Positions 17,113-24,746 of a DNA stretch of 64,000 nucleotides are shown in pieces (the stretch's first letter is position 1; the number at the start of each line of letters is the position of its first letter). The notes below the pieces were generated by a model. The model ran no database searches. It saw only the letters and a list, made by a program, of their open reading frames with translations, and was not told where the DNA came from. This DNA is from Thioalkalivibrio sp. K90mix (GTDB taxonomy: Bacteria; Pseudomonadota; Gammaproteobacteria; Ectothiorhodospirales; Ectothiorhodospiraceae). The position numbers and the translations under genes were made by a program. Where the stretch lies: positions 1,047,501-1,111,500 of the forward strand of contig NC_013889.1 of the NCBI RefSeq assembly GCF_000025545.1, in the 5' to 3' direction.

Positions 17113-18593
17113 GGTGCCCCCGGCGTCAGTGTCAGGGTGTGCAGGGTCAGGGTGCCGGCGAAGCCGGCGGCGGCCGCGACCACGGCCAGCCCCAGCGGCA
17201 CCCAGTCCATCCACGGCGAGACCGCCTCGCCAGGGTTCTGGGGACCACGGTGAAAGGCCGGGGCCACCATGCGCAGCACGTACCCGGCCGCGAGCAGCCC
17301 GCCCCCGGCAATCGCGATCACCCACAGCACGCCGATCAGGCTGCCTGCCAGGATCGTGGACAGGCCCGCCTCCAGCAGCAGGTACTTGGCGATGAAGCCG
17401 CCGGTGAAGGGCAGGCCCATCAGGCTCACCCCGGCCAGGCCCAGCGCGAATACGGTGCGGCCGCGGGCGCGCAGGACCGCGCCCATGTCGGCCAGACGGT
17501 CATGCCCGGCCGCGTGCTGCAGTGTGCCGGCGGCGAGAAAGACGGAGGCCTTGGCCAGGGCGTGCACGACGGCAAAGAACACCACCACCTTCCATGCCCC
17601 GGAGTCCACCAGCATCAGCGGGAAGGCGATCAGCAGGTAGCCAAACTGGGCCACGGTGGAGTAGGCAACGATGGATTTCAGGCGCCCGGAGCGCAGGGCC
17701 TGGGCCGAGCCCCAGATCAGCGCGGCCACGCCAAGCAGCCCCACCAGGATGCCGAATGCCGGTGTGGCCAGTGGGGCAAAGGGGCCCATCCACAGGCGCA
17801 GGATCAGGTAGAACGAGCCGGTGACCACCAGGCCGGAGAGCACCGCGCTGACGGGGGCCGGGGCGGAGCCGTGTGCGGGGGCGAGCCAGACATGCAGCGG
17901 GAACAGCGCCGCCTTCAGCATCAGCCCGGCGGTCATCAGTACCGCGGCCATGCGTTCGGTGGGGCCGATCTCCGTACGGGCCTCCAGCAGCACCAGGTCG
18001 AGCACCCCGTGCTCCCCGAACAGGAGCACGACCCCCATCAGGAAGCTGAGCGAGCCGAGGATGTTGATCAGCAGATAGCGCATCGCCCCGGATACGGCGG
18101 CCGCGGTCCCTGTGAACGCCACCAGTGCCACCGCCGACAGCGACACCACCTCCAGCGAGATATACAGGTTGAAGGCATCGCCGGACAGCAACAGCATGTT
18201 CAGCCCGGCCCACAGCCACAGCCACAGGGGCCAGAACTGGCGGCGTTCGATCGGGTCGTGCACGTACCCGAGGCTGTACAGGCTGGTCGCCAGCCCCACC
18301 ACGCCGGTGAGGACCAGCAGCGTCATCGACAGCCCGTCCAGGTGCAGCATCACGCCGAGGGGGGCCTCCCAGCCGCCCAGCGCCACGCGTGTGGCCGCGT
18401 TCTCCGGCTCGGGTCCCGCAGCCAGGAACAGGGCGCTCAGTGTGACTACGGCTGCGGCCATTAGAACCGCGCCATAACCCCCAATCCGGTGCGCCTGGCG
18501 CGGCCAGATCGTGGCGAGGATGGCCAGCGCCAGTGACAGGGCCACCAGTCCGCTGATCGCCAGCGGGAGCATCGCGGCGGGTGTCTCGCTCAT
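17109..18593 (-). CDS. mrpD: Mrp antiporter subunit D (NuoN/M-like)
   Basis: A 494-residue polytopic subunit, the first of three NuoL/M/N-type genes after mrpC, at the canonical MrpD position. Motifs: LYISLEVVSLSAVALVAF (conserved Glu of helix 5), GLMLKAALFPLHVWLAPAHGSAPAP (Lys of helix 7), and YSTVAQFGYLL. The start at 18593 overlaps the mrpC stop by ATGA; the open frame continues to 19022, but that part is antisense-like sequence. It couples proton entry to Na+ or K+ export in alkaliphiles and halophiles. Confidence 0.9.
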   Translation of the reverse strand: MSETPAAMLPLAISGLVALSLALAILATIWPRQAHRIGGYGAVLMAAAVVTLSALFLAAGPEPENAATRVALGGWEAPLGVMLHLDGLSMTLLVLTGVVGLATSLYSLGYVHDPIERRQFWPLWLWLWAGLNMLLLSGDAFNLYISLEVVSLSAVALVAFTGTAAAVSGAMRYLLINILGSLSFLMGVVLLFGEHGVLDLVLLEARTEIGPTERMAAVLMTAGLMLKAALFPLHVWLAPAHGSAPAPVSAVLSGLVVTGSFYLILRLWMGPFAPLATPAFGILVGLLGVAALIWGSAQALRSGRLKSIVAYSTVAQFGYLLIAFPLMLVDSGAWKVVVFFAVVHALAKASVFLAAGTLQHAAGHDRLADMGAVLRARGRTVFALGLAGVSLMGLPFTGGFIAKYLLLEAGLSTILAGSLIGVLWVIAIAGGGLLAAGYVLRMVAPAFHRGPQNPGEAVSPWMDWVPLGLAVVAAAAGFAGTLTLHTLTLTPGAP

Positions 18594-18991
18594 TCGCGAT
18601 GCTCCCGCTCGTACTCCGCGGAAGGGGCGTGCTCCTCGCGCGAGATGTCGTCCACCGGTGCGTCGTCGTCTGGTGGGCCGGGTAGCATCATCGCCTGCCC
18701 CGTGATGCGTGCCAGGCGCACGACCAGCGCCAGGGCAAATGCCGTCGCGCTGACCGCGACCACGATGCCGGTCAGCGTGAGCGCCTGCGCAACCGGGTCC
18801 GGTGGGCCCTCGCCGCGGGCCGCAATGCCCAGCAGCACCATGAATACCCCGGAACCCATGATGTTCAGCGCAAGAATCCGCAGGACCAGGTGATGGCGGC
18901 GTATCAGCCCGTACAGGCCGAGCGCGAACAGGACCGCGCCGGCCGTCGGATAGATCAGGCCCGGAGCCAGTTGCTGGGCAAGCCATTCCAT
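18590..18991 (-). CDS. mrpC: Mrp antiporter subunit C (NuoK-like)
   Basis: A 133-residue membrane protein with three helices: LIYPTAGAVLFALGLYGLI, LVLRILALNIMGSGVFMVLLG, and DPVAQALTLTGIVVAVSATAFALALVVRL. The PVAQALTLTGIVVAVSA stretch is the NuoK/MrpC signature. An acidic C-terminal tail (DDDAPVDDISREEH) follows. The ATG at 18991 shares one base with the mrpB stop (TAATG), and the stop overlaps the mrpD start. Confidence 0.93.
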   Translation of the reverse strand: MEWLAQQLAPGLIYPTAGAVLFALGLYGLIRRHHLVLRILALNIMGSGVFMVLLGIAARGEGPPDPVAQALTLTGIVVAVSATAFALALVVRLARITGQAMMLPGPPDDDAPVDDISREEHAPSAEYEREHRE

Positions 18992-19986
18992 TAGTGATCG
19001 TCTCCGGCAGGCCGTCCGGCAATGAACAGCGCCACCAGGGTGAGGGCGATCGACAGCGTGGCCGCCACCTCGATCACGATGATCAGCGGATAGGCCCACT
19101 CGGGCGGATAGCCGAGCAGGCCCGGGCCGATGAACAGGCCAATGACCCCAATCGCGAGGAACAGGCCCACACCTGCGGCCAGGCCCAGCCGCAGTGGCGT
19201 ACTCGGCGCCATCGGCAGGTCGCGCGGCCGCGCCAGTACAAGCAGGATGCCCGCGGCGCCCAGGATGGCCCCCGCCTGAAACGCCCCGCCCGGGGCATGG
19301 CTTCCCGCCCAGAGGATATACACGCCGGTGACGATCGCGACCGGCACCAGGAGCCGGAGGGTGCCGGGCAGGATCGGGCCGGGCGCCGGGCGTGCCGGCA
19401 GGCGGTCGTAGCGGCCCAGCGACCAGGCCCCGAGCAGTGCGATCAGGACGATCGCCAGCTCCAGGAAGGTGTCATAGGCGCGAAAGTTCAGCAGCACGGC
19501 GGTGATCGGGTGATCCACGCCCGAGACGCCCATGTGTTCGTCGACCACGGGCTCCAGGCCCACGGCGTCCGGCTGATGCCACAGGGCGGTGACCATCAGC
19601 CCGCCAACCACCAGGGCGAAGGTCAGTGCCGGAACAAAGGTCCGTCGTGGCGGCGGGGGGTCATGCAGGGCGTGCAGCAGGGCATCGGCGCCGGCCGGGT
19701 CGGGTGGCTCGTCAGGGCGTCCACGCCGGCGTTCGACCGCGATGCTGCGCAGCCTCTCCAGCGTGACCAGCAAAAGGGCGCCGGTGATGCCGGCGCCAAT
19801 CGCGGCCTCGGCCAGGGCGATGTCCGGGGCCTCCAGACGCACCCAGGCCAGCGCGAGTAGCAGTCCAAAGGTGATGAACAGCACCACCGCCCGGAAGAGG
19901 TCGGTACTCGCCAGGCAGCGCCAGGCGACCCCGAGGAGTCCGACCAGCAGGACCAGGTCGAAGACGACGAGGAGCAGGCCGCTCAT
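18991..19986 (-). CDS. mrpB: MrpB-like subunit fused to the C-terminal domain of MrpA
   Basis: A 331-residue membrane protein with two parts. Residues about 1-85 (VVLFITFGLLLALAWVRLEAPDIALAEAAIGAGITGALLL) match the DUF4040 domain usually found at the C-terminus of MrpA. Residues about 110-331 are MrpB: NFRAYDTFLELAIVLIALLGAWSL, then GSHAPGGAFQAGAILGAAGILLVLA. It overlaps mrpG by ATGA and mrpC by 1 bp. A fused A-tail/B gene together with separate NuoL-like genes replaces the large MrpA. Confidence 0.9.
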   Translation of the reverse strand: MSGLLLVVFDLVLLVGLLGVAWRCLASTDLFRAVVLFITFGLLLALAWVRLEAPDIALAEAAIGAGITGALLLVTLERLRSIAVERRRGRPDEPPDPAGADALLHALHDPPPPRRTFVPALTFALVVGGLMVTALWHQPDAVGLEPVVDEHMGVSGVDHPITAVLLNFRAYDTFLELAIVLIALLGAWSLGRYDRLPARPAPGPILPGTLRLLVPVAIVTGVYILWAGSHAPGGAFQAGAILGAAGILLVLARPRDLPMAPSTPLRLGLAAGVGLFLAIGVIGLFIGPGLLGYPPEWAYPLIIVIEVAATLSIALTLVALFIAGRPAGDDH

Positions 19987-20279
19987 CGGTCGGACTCGAA
20001 TTCCCCGTGGGTCCAGGTGCGTTGCGCCACCATGTGCGCGGCCGTGGTGCCGGCCGCCAGGACCAGTACCCAGATCAGGAACAGCTTGAGGATGTCCGCC
20101 GGCCCGCCGGCCTGCAGCATCAGGCCAAGGATGACCAGGCCCAGCCCGACATTGTCCGCCTTGGTCAGCGCGTGCAGGCGGGAGTAGACATCCGGGAAGC
20201 GCAGCAGCCCGGCCGTGCCGGCCGCGAAGAACACCAGTCCGGCGAGGATCAGGATCACGGTCAGGGTGTTAGCGATCAT
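19983..20279 (-). CDS. mrpG: Mrp antiporter subunit G
   Basis: A 98-residue membrane protein with three helices. The MnhG/MrpG signature is GTAGLLRFPDVYSRLHALTKADNVGLGLVILGL, followed by ILKLFLIWVLVLAAGTTAAHMVAQ. It overlaps mrpF by 11 bp and mrpB by 4 bp. It is needed for assembly of the antiporter complex. Confidence 0.95.
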   Translation of the reverse strand: MIANTLTVILILAGLVFFAAGTAGLLRFPDVYSRLHALTKADNVGLGLVILGLMLQAGGPADILKLFLIWVLVLAAGTTAAHMVAQRTWTHGEFESDR

Positions 20280-20586
20280 CGTCCGGCTCCTTTTTCTGGC
20301 CGTGGCGCTGATGGATGGGCGTGCCCGAGGGTTCCGGCAGGCCGTGCTGGCGGACGAACGCGACCGCAGCCACCACCGCCAGCAATGCGAAGACCAGCGC
20401 GACGTCGACCAGTGCCGGGGTCTCCAGCGTCAGTGACAGCAACAGCAGGATGGTGACCCCGGTAGTCCCGAACAGCTGGGCGGCCAGCATGCGGTCGCCG
20501 GAGCCGGGGCCGCGCAACACGCGAATCAGGCCCAGGAGAATGGTCGCCAGCAGGAACAGCGCCGCGCCCAGATAGAACGCGCTCAT
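20269..20586 (-). CDS. mrpF: Mrp antiporter subunit F
   Basis: A 105-residue membrane protein with three helices. The MrpF signature is LIRVLRGPGSGDRMLAAQLFGTTGVTILLLL, followed by LVDVALVFALLAVVAAVAFVR and a charged C-terminal tail rich in His, Gln and Asp. Its start overlaps the mrpE stop by ATGA. MrpF in other bacteria is essential for exchanger activity. Confidence 0.95.
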   Translation of the reverse strand: MSAFYLGAALFLLATILLGLIRVLRGPGSGDRMLAAQLFGTTGVTILLLLSLTLETPALVDVALVFALLAVVAAVAFVRQHGLPEPSGTPIHQRHGQKKEPDDDR

Positions 20587-21137
20587 GTGCCCCCCTCCTT
20601 ACGGCGCCGCGGATCCTCGAAGGCCGCGTGGATACGCCGCTCGAGCTCGCGCAGCGCGACTTCGGGCTGGCCATGGCGATCCAGCACATGGACAGTCAGC
20701 AGGCGCCCCTCGAGGCGAACGCTGAGGGTCCCCGGGAGCAGGCTGAGCACGGCCATGAACAGGGTCAAAGGTGGTCCATGCGGAAGGTCGGCCCGGTACT
20801 CGATGAAGTCCGGTGCGATGGGCAGTTTGGGGTCCAGTGCGCGTCGGGCGATGTCGATGCCGCCGAGGAAGGAGGCTCGCAGGAAATAGCCGATCAGGCC
20901 CGGTATGGCCCGGATTCGGACGCCGAGGGGGCGACCGCTGGGCAGTACGAGGCTGGCGGCCCCGGCCAGCAGAACCGCGAGCAGTGCCAGGGGTTCCAGC
21001 AGGGCATCAAGCCCGGCCAGGATCCACCACAGCACGGCGGCGGCCAGGACAGTCCAGGCTGCCCGCCGCCAGCGTGCCCGGGCGCGGTTGAGGCCGGCCC
21101 GGCTCGTTGCGTCCCTGTGCTTCGCCACACGGGTCAT
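20583..21137 (-). CDS. mrpE: Mrp antiporter subunit E
   Basis: A 184-residue membrane protein and the first gene of the operon. A basic N-terminus (residues 1-24) is followed by AAWTVLAAAVLWWILAGLD and LALLAVLLAGAASLVL; then comes the conserved MrpE region GLIGYFLRASFLGGIDIARRAL, and ALDPKLPIAPDFIEYRADL, LLPGTLSV and LTVHVLD. The ATG sits in the loop of a 14-bp perfect hairpin (21120-21159) and lacks a normal ribosome site, which suggests translational control. Confidence 0.93.
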   Translation of the reverse strand: MTRVAKHRDATSRAGLNRARARWRRAAWTVLAAAVLWWILAGLDALLEPLALLAVLLAGAASLVLPSGRPLGVRIRAIPGLIGYFLRASFLGGIDIARRALDPKLPIAPDFIEYRADLPHGPPLTLFMAVLSLLPGTLSVRLEGRLLTVHVLDRHGQPEVALRELERRIHAAFEDPRRRKEGGT

Positions 21138-21159
21138 TGTACCGGCCCGTGTGGCGAAG
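21120..21159 (-). promoter_or_regulatory. Perfect hairpin enclosing the mrpE start codon
   Basis: CTTCGCCACACGGG (21120-21133) is perfectly complementary to 21146-21159, leaving a 12-base loop that contains the mrpE ATG (21135-21137). No T-tract follows on the minus strand, so it is not a normal intrinsic terminator for the gene ending at 21172. It could block ribosome access to the antiporter mRNA or be an operator. Confidence 0.6.
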
Positions 21160-21171
21160 CCAAGCGAAGGC

Positions 21172-21702
21172 CTAGAGCCGCTCGCTGGCGTCAGTGAAGC
21201 CCATCAGCGAGACGTCGAAGGCCAGCGGCTGGTCGCCATGCAGCGGCCAGAAGCCGACTGTCAGCGCACTACCACCACGCATCGCGCTGAACTGGCTTTC
21301 CGTGAGCTCATGGCCTGCCACGCAGCCCTGCTCCACACAGGCGATGTAGGGGGCCTCGATCTCCTCGCCGTCCTCATCGACCTGCATCAGGATGCCGGGG
21401 CGCAGATCCACGCCCAGCGGCAGCAGGATCTCGATGATGTAGCTGTCGCCATCGCGGAACAGCGAGGCCTGCAGGTAGGCGCCCTGCGCCTGCTCGTCCT
21501 GGATCTGCAGGGTCTGCTGCATACGGCAGCGCTCGCCGCCCTGAACCTCAATGCAGGCGACCTCCCAGTCCTGGTAGGTCGTGGTCTCCGGCTCCTGCTG
21601 CTGCATCTGCTCTTCCATCTGCGGGTCGGTCTGGGCCTGGGCCAGGGTCAGGCCCGGGATGGCCAGCAGCAGCGCACCAGCGAATGCCAGGTAAGGCTTC
21701 AT
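21172..21702 (-). CDS. Exported IalB (invasion-associated locus B) family protein
   Basis: A 176-residue periplasmic protein with a signal peptide (MKPYLAFAGALLLAIPGLTLAQAQ). After a Gln/Glu-rich linker comes the family core: YQDWEVACIEVQGGERCRMQQTL, EILLPLGVDLRPGILMQVD, YIACVEQGCVAGHELTES, and ALTVGFWPLHGDQPLAFDVSLMGFTDA. Four Cys, probably two disulfides, match the family. Function is poorly defined; it was named from Bartonella invasion but is widespread in environmental bacteria. The ribosome site is GGAG, 8 bases before the ATG. It lies upstream of mrpE on the same strand, 34 bp away. Confidence 0.85.
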   Translation of the reverse strand: MKPYLAFAGALLLAIPGLTLAQAQTDPQMEEQMQQQEPETTTYQDWEVACIEVQGGERCRMQQTLQIQDEQAQGAYLQASLFRDGDSYIIEILLPLGVDLRPGILMQVDEDGEEIEAPYIACVEQGCVAGHELTESQFSAMRGGSALTVGFWPLHGDQPLAFDVSLMGFTDASERL

Positions 21703-21820
21703 GTAGGGATCTCCGTCATTGCATTGGCAAACAAACGCGTCAGCTTGAACGCGCGTTGCGCCGGGTTCAAGCATATCGCCGTGCCTGTGTGACCGTAATA
21801 CCGCACCGACGTTCGCGGCG

Positions 21821-23332
21821 TTACGGGCTGTAGCGATCGGTGAAGTCGCAGCGGCCTTCGGGGAGCCAGGCGGGGATGGCGTAGTAGTCGGCCAGGATCT
21901 CGGTCAGGACCTGCTCGCGGTAGGCGTCATAGCGAAATCCGTGGCCTTCGGCGAATTCCCAGTCGATCCCGCGGATCGGCTGGCGGCGGATCACGACCTC
22001 GTCGAAGAAGGGTTCCAGGTCGCCCGGGTCGACCTCGCCGCGGGTCGCGACGTACAGCAGGTTCTCGCCGTCCAGGGCGCGGAAGTCGGTCAGCAGGTCG
22101 TCCTGACGGCCGTAGTGCGAGCCGGAGCCGAGTACCCCGACGTCGCGTCCGGCGTAGTAGGCGAGTACGGCGGAGCGCGAATAGCTGCGCGTGAATACGT
22201 GCCAGTCCGGCTCGTATTCGTTCACGGCCTCGGCCACGGACTCCGGGGCGAGATAGTAGACCGCATCGGCGTAGCGCCCGTGGTCCTCGAGCCATTCCAC
22301 GGGCATTAGCGCGATGGTCAGGAGTACGGCTGCGTGTACGCCGGCCAGGATGGCCGAGAGCCAGGCGCTGATGTTCAGTGCGCGGGTGCTCAGGAACAGG
22401 GCGGGCAGCAGCAGGAAGGGTACGAACACCGCCAGCCAGTGCAGGCCGATGCTCTTGAACGGCGCCAGCAGGGCGAACACCGCGAGCGGGATCAGTCCGG
22501 CGCTCAGGAAGACGTCAAGGTGATGTTCGCGGATGCCGGGGCCCAGCGCGCGGAACTCGCGGGCGATGAACCACAGCAGCCAGGGGGTGAAAACGTAGAC
22601 CAGCATCGCCGCGTAGGCGAGCAGGTTGGTCGGGTCGATCCCGTCGCCGCCATGCCGGTTCACGATGTTGAACATCACGTTGTACCAGCAGTTGTCCCAG
22701 TTCCAGTACAGGTTCAGGGCCACCGCCGGCACGACACCGAGGATGATCAGCAGCAGTCCGCGCCAGTGGCGCGGCGCGAACAGCAGGATGTGCAGCCCCA
22801 GCGCAATCCCGAGCAGCACCGCGAAGTACTTCGACAGGAAGGCCAGGCCCAGCACGAATCCCGCCAGCAGGAACCAGCCCGGACGCCCGGTGCGCAGCGC
22901 GTGCCAGGTCAGACCGGTGGCCAGCAGGCCGAACAGGAGCAGCGGGGTGTCCGTGGCGGTCAGTACCGCGATGAACAGCAGCGGCACGAACAGGGCGATC
23001 AGCGAGACCAGCCGCGCCCGAACCGGGTCCTGCCGGCGCCACAGCGCAAGGATCAGCAGGGCGGGGGCCATGGATACGGCGATCCCCAGCGCCCGGATCG
23101 CGAGCGGGTGGTCCGAGATCGCGAGCACCAGGCTCAGCCACCAGCCAACCATCGGGGGATGGTCGTAGTAGCCAGGATCGGGGTGCTGCCCCCAGATCAG
23201 GAAGTACGCCTCATCGCCCGTGATCGGCAGGGTCCAGGCGATCAGGATCTTGGCGGCCAGGGCGGTCAGCAGCACCGCACCGTAGTGGCGCGCGAGCCAG
23301 GGCGCGCCGGGAGGCAGGCGATCGGCACTCAT
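21821..23332 (-). CDS. GT39 (PMT/ArnT-like) polyprenyl-phosphate-sugar glycosyltransferase
   Basis: A 503-residue GT-C enzyme with about eleven membrane helices. The first periplasmic loop has the catalytic acidic motif GDEAYFLIWGQHPDPGYYDHPP, as in ArnT and related enzymes that use polyprenyl-phosphate sugars. The C-terminal ~170 residues form a soluble periplasmic domain. It is the last gene of the operon making a polyprenyl-phospho-pentose, so it is the likely transferase; the acceptor (lipid, glycan or protein) is unknown. The start overlaps the preceding stop by ATGA. Confidence 0.85.
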   Translation of the reverse strand: MSADRLPPGAPWLARHYGAVLLTALAAKILIAWTLPITGDEAYFLIWGQHPDPGYYDHPPMVGWWLSLVLAISDHPLAIRALGIAVSMAPALLILALWRRQDPVRARLVSLIALFVPLLFIAVLTATDTPLLLFGLLATGLTWHALRTGRPGWFLLAGFVLGLAFLSKYFAVLLGIALGLHILLFAPRHWRGLLLIILGVVPAVALNLYWNWDNCWYNVMFNIVNRHGGDGIDPTNLLAYAAMLVYVFTPWLLWFIAREFRALGPGIREHHLDVFLSAGLIPLAVFALLAPFKSIGLHWLAVFVPFLLLPALFLSTRALNISAWLSAILAGVHAAVLLTIALMPVEWLEDHGRYADAVYYLAPESVAEAVNEYEPDWHVFTRSYSRSAVLAYYAGRDVGVLGSGSHYGRQDDLLTDFRALDGENLLYVATRGEVDPGDLEPFFDEVVIRRQPIRGIDWEFAEGHGFRYDAYREQVLTEILADYYAIPAWLPEGRCDFTDRYSP

Positions 23333-23982
23333 GCCTTGTGCGTGTCCGTCTGGATTGGCTCGAAGCGGCCGCCCCGCAGTCGGTAACCCGTGGTGACCAT
23401 CTGCAGCATGGGTTCGTCCCCCGCGCTGTCGCCGTAGGCGGCGTAGAGGTCGACGGGCGTGTGCGGGTCAAAGCGACCCAGCCAGCTGGCGATCGCGGCG
23501 GGCTTGGCCGCGCCCTGGCAGTTGGTTCCGTCCAGATGCCCGCTGACGCGGCCGTGCTCGTCGACCGCCAGGCGCGAGCAGATCACGTCGGCCAGGCCAT
23601 GGCGCTCGGCCCAGGGCTGCAGCCACAGATCCAGCGAGGCCGAGACCAGCACGCAGGTGTCGCCGGCCGCCTGATGGTGTTGCAGGCGTTCCATGCCGGC
23701 CGGTCGCAGCAGGCGGTCCAGCACGCGATCCGCGAAGGCATGGCCCCGGGCCTGCAGATCGTCCAGGGATGCGCCGCCGATCATCCGCTGGAGCACGGCC
23801 TCCTTGGCGACCTGGTTGGCGATGCGGCCGCGCGCGAAGCCCGCCAGGGTCGGCAGGCAGCCGGGCAGGGCCGCGACAAAGCGCGGCGTACCCAGCGCGA
23901 AGCGCAGGAACGGGAACAGGCTGTCGCGTCGGGTCAGGGTCCCGTCGAAGTCGAACAGCACGATGCGTTGCGGCGCCGTCAT
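23329..23982 (-). CDS. HAD-family phosphatase (HAD-IB)
   Basis: A 217-residue haloacid dehalogenase-fold phosphatase. Motif I is VLFDFDGTLTRRDS with both Asp, motif II is LVSAS, the motif III region is AAKPAAI, and motif IV is AYGDSAGDEPML. By context it may remove the 5-phosphate from polyprenyl-phospho-phosphoribose, the step done in mycobacteria by a PAP2-type enzyme. The start at 23982 shares a base with the preceding stop codon. The assignment within the pathway is inference. Confidence 0.8.
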   Translation of the reverse strand: MTAPQRIVLFDFDGTLTRRDSLFPFLRFALGTPRFVAALPGCLPTLAGFARGRIANQVAKEAVLQRMIGGASLDDLQARGHAFADRVLDRLLRPAGMERLQHHQAAGDTCVLVSASLDLWLQPWAERHGLADVICSRLAVDEHGRVSGHLDGTNCQGAAKPAAIASWLGRFDPHTPVDLYAAYGDSAGDEPMLQMVTTGYRLRGGRFEPIQTDTHKA

Positions 23983-24746
23983 TACAGCTTCAGGCGTTTG
24001 AACAGGTATTCGGGGATGAGGCGGATCACGGTCATGATGCCCCACCAGATCCAGGGCAGGTAGGCGACATCGCGGCCGCGGCGCATGGCCTTGACGATCC
24101 CGCGCGCGACCGTATCGGGCTCCGCCCACAGCGCGCCGGCGCGGTTGAAGCCCTCGGTCATCGGGGTGCGCACGAAACCCGGCTTGATCGTGACCACATC
24201 CACGCCGCTGAAGAACAGCCGGTTGCGCAGCCCCTGGAGATAGGTGGCCAGCATGCCCTTGGCGGTGCCGTAGACGTAGTTGCTCTGACGCCCGCGGTCG
24301 CCGGCGACCGAGCCGATGGCGGCGATCACGCCACGGCCGCGCTGCTCGAAGTCGGGTGCGATGCAGGCCAGGAAGGCGATGGCGCTGGTGCCGTTCACAT
24401 GGATCGCCTCCAGTGTGGTCGCGACCGACGTGTTGCAGGCCTCCTGATCCGGCAGCGTGCCCCAGGCCAGCAGCACCGCATCGATGTTATCGCTCAGCGC
24501 TTCGCGGGCCTGCGCCCAAACATCCGCGTGGGCGTCGATGTCCGCCAGGTCGGCCGTCGTGCCGAGGATGCGCGTGCCGGAGGCATCGTCGCCGCGTACG
24601 CGCAGATCCTGCAGCAGGGGCTCCAGGCGCTCGCCGTCGCGCGCGACCAGAAACAGTCGGGCCCCGTGCTCGGCGAGTTCGCGCGCGACGGCGGTGGCGA
24701 TCGCCGAGGTGGCGCCGAGGATCACGACAGACTGCAAACGGTTCAT
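23982..24746 (-). CDS. dprE2: DprE2-like short-chain dehydrogenase
   Basis: A 254-residue Rossmann-fold reductase. The nucleotide motif is VVILGATSAIATAVARELAEHGARLFLVARD, the active site includes the Tyr-Lys pair in YVYGTAKGML, and the Ser lies in IGSVAGDRGRQSN. The C-terminal hydrophobic segment (WIWWGIMTVIRLIPEYLFKRLKL) is typical of DprE2. It would reduce the 2-keto intermediate made by the DprE1-like oxidase to polyprenyl-phospho-arabinose. The two genes overlap by ATGA, as in mycobacteria where they act together. Confidence 0.85.
   Translation of the reverse strand: MNRLQSVVILGATSAIATAVARELAEHGARLFLVARDGERLEPLLQDLRVRGDDASGTRILGTTADLADIDAHADVWAQAREALSDNIDAVLLAWGTLPDQEACNTSVATTLEAIHVNGTSAIAFLACIAPDFEQRGRGVIAAIGSVAGDRGRQSNYVYGTAKGMLATYLQGLRNRLFFSGVDVVTIKPGFVRTPMTEGFNRAGALWAEPDTVARGIVKAMRRGRDVAYLPWIWWGIMTVIRLIPEYLFKRLKL

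Noticed and set aside
15730-17253. Long open frame opposite the antiporter genes
   Set aside because: It is the antisense shadow of a GC-rich membrane protein gene: Gln/His/Asp-rich composition, no ribosome site, no family. The Mrp frames on the other strand are unmistakable.
21120-21159. Intrinsic terminator of the IalB-type gene
   Set aside because: The stem is strong, but the bases after it (CACAGGGAC) contain no T-tract, and the stem overlaps the mrpE start.
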